Below the pieces are notes generated by a model. That model worked only from the letters and a program-made list of their open reading frames with translations, did not search any database and was not told where the DNA came from. Source: Okapia johnstoni (Eukaryota; Chordata; Mammalia; Artiodactyla; Giraffidae). Taken from it: a stretch of 64,000 bases of DNA. The stretch is from assembly GCA_024291935.2 (NCBI GenBank), contig CM044320.1, positions 50,844,001 to 50,908,000 on the forward strand, given 5' to 3'. A program made the translations under genes and the position numbers. Positions 33,276-44,175 of this stretch are shown here, one piece after another; the first letter of the stretch is position 1, and every line of letters begins with the position of its first letter.

Positions 33276-33757
33276 CTAAGGGCTGTATGCCAGGCAAAGT
33301 ACTCATCACTTTATATCTAATATCTCATTTAAATCGTTACAAAAATAGAACTTAAAAGTTTGTTATCAGTACTTGACGTATGAGAAAGGAAAGTAACCTG
33401 TAACTTGTTCAAACATCACAAAACTCTTAGGTTCCAGAACTGAGTCACAAACCTAGGTTTGTAGCTTCAAAAACAATGCTCTTCGCTCCTACAATGTATT
33501 ACAATAAGTAAAGCATTTATACCAATATTTAGGATGACTTGTCAAAAGTCAACTTATAGGCAAGCATCTGTTTCAACAGACTCTTTGAAAACATACGGTT
33601 ACTTTTCTAGAACTTTTCAATAAGAAAGAATGCTTATTAAAAGTTCGAGCCCTTTCCAAAGCAGTTAAATCTTCCTGGAGTGAATGTATTCGCTACCTGA
33701 GAAATAATGACATAGTCAGCGCTCTGCTCCCTCTGGTTTCTCTCCTAACCTACTTAC
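33276..33757. other. APAF1 intron 12, 5' part, nothing recognised
   Basis: No supported feature. Confidence 0.5.
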
Positions 33758-33942
33758 ACCCACTCCAGGTAAAGCATTCCATTATCGACCTCCTGCTTAG
33801 CCTGCAGCTTAGCTTGCCGATAAACCTCTGAAGTTTCCAGTTCACAGAGGCCCAGTTGTACAATATTAGGAAATGGCTGTCGTCCAAGAAGATGTCCATT
33901 TAAAGATAAAAACTCCTGGAAATTCTCACAGTCTGTACCATC
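33758..33942 (-). CDS. APAF1: APAF1 exon 12: end of helical domain, hinge to WD40 (residues 536-597)
   Basis: The only acceptor that keeps frame is TTGTTCATAG|GATGGT. A nearer ACAG six bases on is out of frame and is rejected. The exon starts DGTDCENFQEF, where human reads DCAVSENFQEF: same length but a locally different sequence. It continues LLGRQPFPNIVQLGLCE through QEVDNGMLYLEWV. The donor GGGT|GTAAGTAGG is strong. Confidence 0.95.
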
Positions 33943-34381
33943 CTATGAACAAAATGGAATTGCTTAGAAACATAACCAGAGCCAAGATCAGACATTTTTC
34001 TGTTTCTGTGATCTTGTCACTTTAAAGGCTTAAATATTCTCTATATGAGCTAAAATTAAATAGCCAACCATTAAGTAACAAATACATAGTGATCCTCTTC
34101 AGACTTTTAAACACAGGGTAAAAAAAATCTCATTATCAAAGTACTGCTCTAACACATTCTTTTTCCTAAAAAAAAAAAATCCCTGAACACTTTACTTCCC
34201 AGCTTTCAAATCTCAATCCTATCCACACTGCCAGTAGGAAAGTAGGCAAAATAATCAGACTAATCAAGATTAAAGTGAGGAAATTATTGCTCTTCACCGC
34301 TTCTATTTTGCTCATCCCCAATATTAAATCTAGAATTAAATGTATGTCCTTTAAGGACTTATTTTTAATATTAATATATAC
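33943..34381. other. APAF1 intron 11 (439 nt)
   Basis: Short intron with no repeat recognised. Splice sites GTATAT...CATAG. Confidence 0.9.
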
Positions 34382-34495
34382 CTTTTCATCCAATATATGC
34401 CTGTATTCCACAAATTCATGAATCAGATGAGCAGGGCCTACAAGTTCCGTTTTTGCTTTAATCCAATCCAGGGAAAACATTAAAGCACACAGTTC
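34382..34495 (-). CDS. APAF1: APAF1 exon 11: helical domain (residues 498-535)
   Basis: The acceptor sits directly after a long T-run (sense strand), ending TTTAAAG|GAACTG; the donor is GATGAAAAG|GTATAT. It encodes ELCALMFSLDWIKAKTELVG through EYRHILDEK. Phase 0 at both ends, 114 nt. Confidence 0.97.
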
Positions 34496-34639
34496 CTTTA
34501 AAAAAAAAAAAAAAAGTAAGATCAAGAGCACTGTTAAAGAGATCAAAGCATTTTAAATCGACCATCATTACCCTAACACTACGAGAGAAACTTAGCGGAT
34601 ATCTAGAATTTAAGGACAAAAAGGAACATATCATTAATA

Positions 34640-35420
34640 ATTCCAAAGAAACAAGAAATGAACCTCACAGCTTAACCCAAATTTCAGCTGGACCATTAAG
34701 ACTTAAATATAAAACAGAAACTTCAAAAACCACCAGAAGACACAGATATTCACTATTTTTGTAACCCTGGGGTGAAGGAACTTTTCATACATATGACACC
34801 AAAACAAAATATCAGAAAGAAAAACAGTGATGCATTTAACTACATATAGACTCAAATCTTCAACACATTAAAAATCAATATAAATAAAATTTAAGACAAA
34901 AAATAAAACAGGAAAAGAATTTATTTACAAATGTATGATAGATGAGAACTTACTATCTTTTCATATAAAAATTATAACAAAAAAAGACAAACACTCCAAT
35001 AGAAAAATAGGTGAAGGCAATGGATGAGAGCCAACTCACAAAATAAAAAATACAAATAGTCATGAATCTCACCAATAATCAAAGGGAAACAACAAAGATT
35101 TACAATTTATTATTATCAGATTTTTAAAGACTAAAAGGGATGATAAGAATATTAGCTAGAATCAGAGGAAATGGTCACTCTTGTACACTGTTGGCAGTGA
35201 TGCAAATCAAATCAGAGTACTCTTCTAGGGGACAGTTTGGCAATCTACAATAAAATTCAAACTGTATACATCATCAACCCAACATTACACTTATAAACGT
35301 GTCCTAAGAAAATAAGTCAGTCGAGTGTGCTTCAGTAATCTAACCATCTCCAAAGCAACTGACCAACCATAATGTAGCTATACAATTAAATAGTATACAG
35401 CTTAAAAAAATTATGTTTAA
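34640..35420 (+). repeat. Old L1 (L1M-type) ORF2 3' remnant
   Basis: Diverged L1 sequence (gacacagatattcactatttt ... ccagtaggaaaatggg-like ... tggcagtgatgcaaatcaaa ... gggacagtttggcaatctac). No open frame. Confidence 0.6.
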
Positions 35421-35429
35421 AAAATTATT

Positions 35430-35592
35430 GGGACTTTCCTGGTGGTCCACTGGCTAAGACTCTGCCTTCCCAACGCAGAGGGCCCCATTTCAATCCTTGG
35501 TTGGAGAACTAGATCCTCCCACATGCCACAACTAAGACATTCCCATGCTGCAACTAAGACCCAGCACAGCCAAATAAATAACTTTTTAAGTA
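35430..35592 (+). repeat. CHR-type tRNA-Glu SINE
   Basis: gggactttcctggtggtcca ... ggttggagaactagatcctc ... acccagcacagccaaataaa. Confidence 0.85.
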
Positions 35593-35929
35593 TATAAAAA
35601 ATGTTAGCTCAAAAGAAAATTACGTCAGTCTACATAAACTGACATAAAAAGATAACCATAACATACAATTAAGTAGAAAAAACAAAATATAAGACTATAT
35701 TCCTATCAAGATCCCATTCTGGTTTTAAACAACAGATGTGTGTATCTGAGCAGCAAAATGATCTAGAAAACTACACACAAAAGCATTAGCAATGGTTGTG
35801 ATCTTCATTTATTTTTTCTTCAGTTTTCCAAAGAAATTAAGCCACTACTTTTAAAAATCAAAGGAAAAAAAGGTTAAAAAAATGAAAGGAACTGAATCTT
35901 ATCACACTATCATACATATCAAATGTTTT
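35593..35929. other. APAF1 intron 10, nothing recognised
   Basis: AT-rich sequence, no supported feature. Confidence 0.5.
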
Positions 35930-36190
35930 TAAAAGGTGCATTGACCCAATAATTTCACTTCAGGGCATTTCCAAAGGAAATAATACAGATGTGAAGACAA
36001 ACAAGAGTTTCATTATATCATCATAAGGGGGGGAAAAAAACTGAAAATCAACCTAAATGTTCAACGACTACAGTTTGGCTAAGTAAATTAGAGCACAGAT
36101 ACTTACTGGTATACCATCATTCCAATGCTGATTATTAAACAAACTATATTTTGCTTGGTGGAAACAAATAAGCTACAATACACTGTACTC
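35930..36190 (+). repeat. Old L1 (L1M-type) fragment
   Basis: ttgacccaataatttcacttc ... atcaacctaaatgttcaacg ... ctggtataccatcattccaa, an L1 ORF2-end pattern. Confidence 0.55.
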
Positions 36191-36279
36191 ATAACCAAGA
36201 AGACAATATACCTTAGCATAGAAAAATTATTCAAAGTACATACGTTTTCTAAAATGTTAACATTTTGAATATGACTTCA

Positions 36280-36785
36280 AATATCATCTATGTGCTGATG
36301 ATTCCCAAATTTTATAACATAATGTTCCCCAGAGGTTCAGGTTGGTATACCCAACTATATGCTCAATATTTTCCGTCACATATCTTAATGTGTACACCAG
36401 ACTTAATATATTCCAAATGAGTTCCTAATCTTCCCATCATCCCTGGAAAAATACTTATTTGACCCACAGCTATTCCCATCTCAGTTCACGGCAACTCCAA
36501 TCTTTCCACTGACTCTTCTCTTTCTCTTATGACACACATCAAATTCTCAGCAAATCACGATGATCCAACATCAAAATCATCACTTCCTTTCTCCATGTAG
36601 GCTTTTTCCTTCTTCTGAGCACCTACTATCCCTTGACATAGTAGAAATCTATCTGTCCTGTATCAGTATCTCCCCAGCATATAAGTTCAATGAGAGCAGG
36701 GACTTTGTGCCCATAGTATGTCGTTTATAATGAAGAACAATACCAGTACACAACAGGCACTCCATAAACATTTACTGAATGAATA
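36280..36785 (+). repeat. L2-like old LINE fragment
   Basis: It ends agcagggactttgtgccca ... aacaggcactccataaacat ttactgaatg, the usual L2 3' pattern. The 5' part is less certain. Confidence 0.5.
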
Positions 36786-37049
36786 TACTTTCCTAGCCTC
36801 CATTTCCTCTCAAAACTGAAAAACAAATCCATATTGCCCACAAAGATAGTTATTGGTATGAAGAGAGTTAATTTTTAGGGGGTTCACTTACTGCAGTTCC
36901 TAAGGTACCTGCAGGTAAAAACAGTTAACAAAAACTAAATTACTTACATAGGGTATAACCCTATTTTTACTAATAAAAGAAAATTCTCAACATAAGACAA
37001 AATAAAAGTCAGACAGAAGAAAATAATGTTTCTCAATGAGTCATCTTAC

Positions 37050-37181
37050 TTTGTGCATATTAGCACTGGCCATGTGATAGGCCAGAAAATTGTACCAATA
37101 CATGCAATCCTCCTGATCTGGTGAAAGAGAATGTAGCCGGTGATGTCTCTGGAACTGAGTGACCATCTTCTTGTGTAGATC
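37050..37181 (-). CDS. APAF1: APAF1 exon 10: helical domain (residues 454-497)
   Basis: The acceptor is TGGGTTTCAG|GATCTAC and the donor CACAAA|GTAAGA. It encodes DLHKKMVTQFQRHHRLHSLS then PDQEDCMYWYNFLAYHMASA. It is phase 0 at both ends. It differs from the human residues mainly in the QRHHRLHS stretch. Confidence 0.96.
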
Positions 37182-37269
37182 CTGAAACCCAAATGAAAAT
37201 TTCAGAAAACAGAAGCAATTTCATAACCCAAGCACCACAGAAACTCCACCTTCCAAAGCTATTTAAGAA

Positions 37270-37610
37270 TGTACAGGACTTCCCTAGTGGCACAGTGGAT
37301 GGGAATCCACCTGCCAATGCAGGGAACATGGGTTAGATCCCTGGTCTGTGAAGATTCTACATGCCACTGAGCAACTAAGCCCATGTGCCACAATTACTGA
37401 GCCCTCGGCTCTAGCGTCGAAAGCTGTAACTACCAAGCCCATGTGCTGCATCTACTGAAGGCCGCACACGTAGAGCCCATACTCCACAACAAGAGAAGCC
37501 ACCGTAATGAGAGGCCCACGCACTGCAATGAAGAGCAGCCCCCACTTGCTGCAACTAGAGAAAGCCCGTGCAAAGAAACAAAGACCAAAATAAATAAAAT
37601 TATGTATTAA
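37270..37610 (+). repeat. CHR-type tRNA-Glu SINE (long form)
   Basis: ggacttccctagtggcacag ... tagatccctggtctgtgaag ... ctgcaactagagaaagcccg. Confidence 0.88.
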
Positions 37611-37649
37611 AGAAAAGGTACAGAGAATCTCCCCACAAGATACATATTA

Positions 37650-38359
37650 ATTACAAAAGGAAAAAACAGTAACTTTACAGTGGAGAAACTTTAACCGGGT
37701 AATCAATGTTACTATCACTGATAAGCCATTATCAACACCCTGGGTATGATGCATTGAGAAGGACACACAGCACCTCTGTAGTGTTATTGCCAAAAAATAT
37801 ATAACCTTGCTCTAGTCAAGAGAAAACATGAGACAAACCCAAACTAAGGAACACTGTACATGATAACTGGTAAGTACTCTTCCAAAGGGACCACAGAAGA
37901 AAGCAAGCTGAGGCATTTTCCTAAATTTGAGTAAACTAAGGAAAGGACAATATTATGTAATATGGGAAACAGAATTGAATCTGATCTACAAAAAGGACAT
38001 TAATGGGAAAGATGGCGAAATTCAAATAAAGTATCAGCTAACAGTTCTTTTCTTGTTTTTGTTAGTCGCTCAGTCATGTCTGATTCTGTGCGACCCCATG
38101 GACTGTAGTCCGCCAGGCTCCTCTGTCCATGGAATTTCCCAGGCAAGAATACTGGAGCAGGTTACCATTCCCTTCTCCAGGGAAAGTAAGTCACAGTACT
38201 TAGTCAATGTTAATGTTCTGGCTTTGATAACTGTACTACAGTTATGTAAGATGTTAACATTGAGGGAAGCTAGGTAAAGGTATATGCATAGAAACTATAC
38301 TATTTTCTATACTAAAATTCTATAAGACTTTCCTATAAGTATAAAATCATTTCAAAATA

Positions 38360-38390
<31 letters not shown>

Positions 38391-38392
38391 AA
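37650..38392 (+). repeat. Old L1 3'UTR with A26 tail, split by Bov-A
   Basis: 37650-38058 and 38184-38392 together read as one L1 3'UTR (aatgttaatgttctggcttt gataactgtac ... gatgttaacattgagggaag). It ends in 26 A (38367-38392), 23 nt from the exon 9 donor. Confidence 0.65.
38060..38183 (-). repeat. Bov-A/Bov-tA fragment
   Basis: gtcgctcagtcatgtctgatt ... ctggagcaggttaccattcc. It ends before the tRNA head. Confidence 0.85.
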
Positions 38393-38415
38393 GGAATGTA
38401 CACAGATGCAAGTAC

Positions 38416-38583
38416 CTGAAGCTGGCTGCGATTCTTTTCAGTAAGGAAATCTACTTGTAGATCATGTAAATAATAAAGAAATGATTTTCCATTCCGGTCA
38501 CAGAACAAGAGAGACTTATTAACAAATTCCTGTAATATGTCTTCAACTTCTTCTGTTTCCAAGTCCCAGAGGATACATAACAC
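38416..38583 (-). CDS. APAF1: APAF1 exon 9: winged-helix domain with His437 (residues 398-453)
   Basis: The acceptor is GATTCCTAG|GTGTTATG and the donor CTTCAG|GTACTTGC. It encodes VLCILWDLETEEVEDILQEF and the YYLHDL segment; His437 is the equivalent of human His438, which contacts the ADP phosphate in the autoinhibited form. The donor has a modest consensus match and is followed 23 nt later, on the sense strand, by a run of 26 T. Confidence 0.98.
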
Positions 38584-38985
38584 CTAGGAATCATTTTAAG
38601 CATTTAATGTGCCACAATATACAGTGAACCAGGACTGCAGATAAGAGATTAACACAAAAAAAATCATGTATTTAAAGCCCTGAATAATATCTCCATTTGA
38701 TAAGAAGTTCAAATATTCATCAAGATAAAAAAGAGAAAGTTCTGAAGAAGTCAAATGTTTCTCTAGGTTCACGAAAATCACTGAGAAACAGGCAACTCAC
38801 CTGAGTTCAACACCAAGTCCTTGAAGGAAACTAAGAGTAGTGGGATTTCTACATCCTCTACCCTACGTCCTCAGGCACACAGGTTTTATCTTGCTAATAT
38901 CCTCTGTAACAGTATCCTCAGCACTAAGCCAAAGCTTACATGCAACAAATAAGGGGATGAGAAAGATTGTTGATTCATCTATTAC
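38584..38985. other. APAF1 intron 8 (402 nt)
   Basis: Short intron without recognisable repeat. Confidence 0.9.
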
Positions 38986-39224
38986 CTTTGTAGGCACCTT
39001 AACATCTTTCTGAAGGATGGAAAGATCTGTGTAATAATCTTTGATGTCTTCTCTGAGCATTTCAACACTTATAGACATGGCTTCATCTAGAGCCTCATAG
39101 TCGTAAGATGAAGATTTTCTTATCCTCTTAAATTGCTTATTCTGAAGTTGCCTGAGGTAGTACTCCCAGCGGTTGGGAAAATCTCGTAAAAGTGCACCAA
39201 TTAAAGACACTACAAGAGGGGAAC
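38986..39224 (-). CDS. APAF1: APAF1 exon 8: GSPL motif and winged-helix region (residues 318-397)
   Basis: The acceptor is ATTTTTTAG|GTTCC and the donor ACAAAG|GTAATA. It encodes the GxP motif (G318-S-P) common to AP-ATPases and SLIGALLRDFPNRWEYYLRQ through DYYTDLSILQKDVKVPTK. It ends in phase 0. Read-through into intron 8 stays open for about 40 codons and then stops, so intron retention would truncate the protein before WD40. Confidence 0.98.
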
Positions 39225-39369
39225 CTAAAAAATTAACAAAAAAAAAATCACTGTGTTAATACTGTATCATTTCCAAATTACCACCAAGTTAAGAATCAAT
39301 CTGTCCTCAAAGAAAGAATTTTTGCTGTATGCTATCCAAAGCCTTAAAATACGTAACTCTTGGATTCAC

Positions 39370-39598
39370 TTCAAGTATTTATTCTAAGGAAGTCACTAAA
39401 AATAAGAACTATTTCATTTAAGGACGTTAATTACAGCATTGCTCAAAAGAGTAAAAAAAATTTTAAATAACAACAGGGAAATGACTGAATAAATTAAAGT
39501 ATATCACAATATTATTCCACTGGTAAATTTTTCTTCAAAAGATTTTAATGACAGAAAAAATGCTCAAGATTTGCCATTAAATGGATAAGACTGAAAAT
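39370..39598 (+). repeat. Old L1 (L1M-type) fragment
   Basis: tctaaggaagtcactaaaaat ... acaacagggaaatgactgaat, an L1 ORF2-end pattern. Confidence 0.5.
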
Positions 39599-39740
39599 TA
39601 CGGGAATTCCCTGATGGTCTAATGGTTAGGACTCCATGCTGACTGCCAAGGGAATGGGCTCTATCCTTGCAAAATAATTCAGGGAAAGAAGATCCCACAA
39701 GTCACAAGGCATGGCCAGAAATTAAAAATAAAAGAAATAA
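39599..39740 (+). repeat. CHR-type tRNA-Glu SINE (short form)
   Basis: gggaattccctgatggtcta atggttaggactcc ... gatcccacaagtcacaaggc. Confidence 0.82.
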
Positions 39741-39949
39741 AATTCCAAGCAAAAAAATTAAAGCTTGACTCATACTATATTTTTTATTCTTTGATAGCAG
39801 AGGCCATGTCTTTATCTTACCCCATGCATAACATATGTATCTTCATTAACTATTATTTTAACTAATGAATGAACAAAAAATACCACTATCCATTTAGGGT
39901 ACCCGAGAAGAACCTAAAATACTAAATATTCTAGTAAAGTTTCTGACTG

Positions 39950-41180
39950 TCATGTGTTAAATTGTCATGTTCGAGGGCAGACAGAAGAAGAAGAAACACA
40001 ATTCCACAGCCTCCAAAACAAAACTACATTATAGAAAGTTAATCAGAATGCAAAAGCAAAAAGTTATGTGCCAGAAGAAGTGACAAGATAAAACCCCAGG
40101 AAAACAACAAAATGAAGTAGACGTAGGTAACCTTTCAGATAAAGAATTCAGAATAATGATAGTGACGATGATCTAGGATCTCAGAAACAGAATGGAGAAA
40201 ACACAAGAAATGTTTACCGAAGAACTAAAGAACATGAACAATAAACCAGAAGGAATCAACAGCAGAATAAATGAGGCAGAAGAATGGAAAAATTTCCTGG
40301 AGGACAGAATGGTGGAAATCACTGCTGCAGAACCGAATATAGAAAAAAGAATGAAAAAAATTGAAGAGAACCTAAGAGACCTCTGGGACAACATTAAACA
40401 CACCAACTTTAACATTATAAGGGTCCCAGGATAAGAGGGAGAGAGAAAGGACCCAATAAAATATTTGAAGACATAATAGCTGAAAACTTCCCTAACATGG
40501 GAAAGGAAATAGTCAACCAAGTCCAGGAAGAACAGAGTGTTCCAGGCAGTATGAACCCAAGAAGAACACAATGAGACACATAGTAATCAAAATGACAAAA
40601 ATTAAAGACAAAGATAGAACATTAAAAGCAGCAAGGGAAAAACGACAAATAACATACAAGGGAACTCCCATCAGGTTATCAGCTGATTTCTCAACAGAAA
40701 CTACAAGTCAGAAGGGAATGGCACAATATATTTAAAGTGATGGGGGTACTCTTTCTGCCCCCCTTCTGATGCCTATGTCAGAAGCTTTCTCTATCCCTTT
40801 TATACTTTAATAAACTTTATTACACACAAAAAAAAGATAAAGTGATGAAAGGGAAAAACCTATAATCAAGTATACTCTACCAGCAAGACTCTTGTTCAGA
40901 TTTGATGGAGAAATCAAAAGCTTTCCAGACAAGCAAAAGTTAAGAGAATTCAGCACTACCAAACCAGCCTTACAACAAATGCTAAAGGAACTTTTCTAGG
41001 CAGGAAACGTAAGAAAAGGAAAAGACCTACACAAAATAAAGCCAAAACGATTAAGAAAATGGTAATAGGATCATATATACTGATAATTACTTTAAATGTA
41101 AATGGATTAAATGCACCAACCAAAAGACACAGACTGGCTGGGCAGATGAAAATCTGAGCATGTATGCACGTGCACTTACC
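39950..41180 (+). repeat. L1/HAL1-type LINE with ORF1 remnant
   Basis: The 80-codon open frame at 40192-40434 reads as an L1-type ORF1 coiled-coil part (EKTQEMFTEELKNMNNKPEG, MKKIEENLRDLWDNIKHTN). It is followed by sequence like the start of ORF2 (actttaaatgtaaatggatt aaatgc). It is broken by stops and by a 95-base insertion at 40743-40837. Confidence 0.75.
40733..40847 (+). mobile_element. Retrocopy of an LTR-derived polyadenylated RNA end
   Basis: A 95-base insert (ggggtactctttctgccccc ... atactttaataaactttatt acacac then A-rich) matches, from memory, the U3/R end of a ruminant endogenous retrovirus LTR including its AATAAA. It ends in a short A-run where an LTR would continue. The 10-mer taaagtgatg at 40733-40742 and 40838-40847 is a TSD of LINE type, longer than the usual 4-6 bp of a retroviral integrase. 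Confidence 0.65.
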
Positions 41181-41898
41181 ACAACACTCTACATAACCCC
41201 CCAAATTTTATGTAATTATTTTATACTGATAGGTTAATCATGTTTCCACTATGGCTTGCAATTGCAATTATCTGTTATTTTCCATCTGGCTACTGATTGT
41301 GAAAACTGATAAACATCTTTTACTGTTGCAATTATGTAACTATTATTCACTTAATATCACTGTATCATGATTACTCAACAGAAAATAACAGAATCCTATT
41401 ATCACTAAAACTACCATTTAATAGAAAAACCTGTAATCACTTTTAAAATTCAGATGCATATCAGAATTATGAAGGAATTTTTTGAAAAATACAAATGCCC
41501 AGGTATTGTTTTCTCCAAAGCTCTAGATGTGTTTCTAATGAGAAGCCATATTTAAAAACAACTGGACTATGTGATGACCTCTTACTTTTATCTCGTTTTT
41601 CACTTTTTCTATTTCATACTCAGTGCTCCACTTCACTTAGTTTATGTTTTCCAATTTCTTCATCTTTTTTGTTGTAGTCTTCTCAAGCATCTATCAAGTG
41701 TAGTAGAAAAGCTTTTGTATACATATATAAATAGTATGCATTAATATATATTTTATAAAAATTATGAATTTTTGCCTAGCTAAAAAATTTGTGACATTTT
41801 GATTCCACCTGTTTGACTTAGTATGAATAGAACGCTAGATTTCTAGTTCATATTCACTCAAAAACTTTGCTGTAGTTTCATATATTTTGGCATCTAGT
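41181..41898. other. APAF1 intron 7, middle, mostly unrecognised
   Basis: AT-rich sequence, possibly old L1 in part; no exon. Confidence 0.4.
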
Positions 41899-42995
41899 AT
41901 TACTGCTAAATATCAACTTCTGCTTTATTGACTACGCCAAAGCCTTTGACTGTGGGGATCACAACAAACTGTGGAAAATAAAAGAGATGGGAATACCAGA
42001 CCACCTTACCTGCCTCCTGAGAAACCTGTATGCAGGTTGAGAAGCAACAATTAGAACCAGACATGGAATAACAGATTGGTTCAAAATTGGGAAGGGAGTA
42101 CATCAAGGCTGTATATTGTCACCCTGCTTGTTTAACATGTATGCAGAGTACATCATGCAAAATACTGGGCTTGATGAAGCACAAGCTGGAATCAAGATGC
42201 CAGGAGAAATATCAACAACCTCAGATATGCAGATGACACCACCCTTATAGCAGAAAGCAAAGAGGAACTAAAGAGCTTCTTGATGAAAGTGAGAGACGAG
42301 AGTGAAAAAGCTGGCTTGAAACTCAACATTCAAAAAACAAAGATCACAGCATCCACTCCCATCATTCATGGAAAACAGATAGGGAAATAATAGGAACAGT
42401 GAGAAACTTTCTTTTCTTGGGCTCCAAAATCACCGCAGCCATGAAATTAAAAGACGCTTGCTCTGTGGATGAAAAACTATGACAAACCTAGACGGAATAT
42501 TAAAAAGAAGAGACATTACTTTGCCAACAAAGGCCCATAGAGTGAAACCTATGGCTTTTCCAGTAGTCATGCATGGTCCAATAGAGTTAGACCATAAAGA
42601 AGGCTGAGTGCTGAAGAATTGATGTTTTTGAACTATGGTGTTGGAAAAGACTCTTGAGAGTCCTTGGACTGCAAGGAGATCCAACCAGTCCACCCTAAAG
42701 GAAATCAATCCTGAATATTCACTGGAAAGACTGATGCTGAAGCTCCAATACTGTGGCCACTTGATGCAAAGAGCTGACATTAGAAAGATTGAAGAAGCTG
42801 GGAAAGATTGAAGGCAGGAGGAGAAGGGGACAACAGAGGATGAGATGGTTGGATGACATCACTCAGATCAATGGATCTGAGTTTGAGCAAGCTCCAGGAG
42901 TTGGTGATGGAAAGGGAAGCCTGGCAGCGCTGCAGTCCCTGGGATTGCAAAGAGTCCAGGCACGACTGAGCAACTGAACAACAATTACTGCTAAA
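41899..42995 (+). mobile_element. Bov-B LINE, 5'-truncated, with perfect 12-bp TSD
   Basis: A 1.07-kb copy starting in the reverse transcriptase (FIDYAKAFD-like) and ending ctgagcaactgaacaaca. Frameshifts and stops are frequent, for example a TGA after CRLRNLYAG. The TSD attactgctaaa is at 41899-41910 and 42984-42995. More diverged than the other copies. Confidence 0.92.
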
Positions 42996-43179
42996 AGTCT
43001 AGAAAATGTATTATATTAGTGATTTAAAAAAAAAAAATGAAGCTTGAAACTTCTAATCCAATTCTGAGAAGATAAAGAAATACCGTTGTGAAAAAAAACA
43101 AAACAGGAAATTAACATGTGACAGTATTATTAACTAAAACACAGATTTTGTTCAAATTTCACAAAATTTTATACTAATG

Positions 43180-43760
43180 TCCATCATTTGTTTCCATAGC
43201 TTATTCAAGACTCCACACTGTATTTAATTGCATTCAACAGCTTCAGCTGCATGCAACAAATACTGGTAAATTCTCTTTTCATTTTTATTCTATTACAAAT
43301 ATTTTCTAATTTTCCTTGCTATGGCTTCTTAGATACACCCATCATTTACATGTAGACATTTAACTACCAAATACATAGGATTTTTTTCAAGTATCTTTGA
43401 TATTAATTTCTCACTTGGGTATTAATTTTTCATTTAAATACTTTCTTCTCTGCAATCATCCTCTGTTTTTTTTAGTCTTCTAACTTTATTGAGACTTTCA
43501 ATACTAAGTCAAAGATCTCTCTTGGTAAATGTCACACTGCACTTGAAGATATGTGGGTTATTTTCAAATATCTTTTGGTATTGATTTCTAACATAATTCC
43601 ACAGTGTTAAGAGAACAGACTGTATGATTTCAATATCTTTAAGAACATGAAATTTTGTACTTTCTTTTATGTCCCTGGATATACCCCAGTGTCTCCTAGT
43701 TTATAGTCTATGGGAACTTGAATAGAATCTGTATCCTACTTTTGTAAAAAAGTAAATAGT
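43180..43760 (-). repeat. Old L1 ORF2 fragment (antisense)
   Basis: Reverse-orientation L1 ORF2 look (tatgtccctggatatacccc ... tctatgggaacttgaatag). Weak, by eye. Confidence 0.4.
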
Positions 43761-43838
43761 CATGTTCATTAGCTTAACTTACAAAAGGGTAAATTAATAT
43801 CTCTATAACTCCCTTATACACAAAATAAATAATTATAC

Positions 43839-43970
43839 CTTTACATTCTTGTATAATACTGTGAGCTTGTTCTGGCAAATCTGCTTTCTTCATATTAACA
43901 AAAAGGGATAAAATTTCAAGTCCTTTTTCTTTTCCTAAACCACTCTCCACAGGCACTACATATTTAGGAC
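43839..43970 (-). CDS. APAF1: APAF1 exon 7: NB-ARC helical part (residues 274-318)
   Basis: The acceptor is ATTTTGCAG|GTCC and the donor TAAAG|GTATAA. It encodes PKYVVPVESGLGKEKGLEIL through ADLPEQAHSIIQECKG. The Gly318 codon is split across the next intron and begins the GSPL motif. Intron 6 upstream is only 92 nt. Confidence 0.97.
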
Positions 43971-44062
43971 CTGCAAAATCACCAAGACATAGTAAGCAAT
44001 TTGGTATGCCACATATTTAAACGTAATTGAATCATCATAAAAAGAAAATTAATAATACTTAC

Positions 44063-44175
44063 CCATTACTGAATCTGTAACACTCTTATCTCTGCTTGTG
44101 AGAAGAATTTGACACTGATTGTCAAAAGCTTTTAACACCCAAGGATCCCAAATATCATCTAAGATCAACAAAGAC
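44063..44175 (-). CDS. APAF1: APAF1 exon 6: NB-ARC Walker B and sensor I (residues 236-274)
   Basis: The acceptor is CTTGTTAAG|GTCTTTG and the donor TAATGG|GTAAGT. It encodes SLLILDDIWDPWVLKAF with Walker B aspartates 242-243, then QILLTSRDKS with sensor-I Arg264. It was too short to stand out as an ORF and was found by matching family residues and splice phase on the minus strand. Confidence 0.96.
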
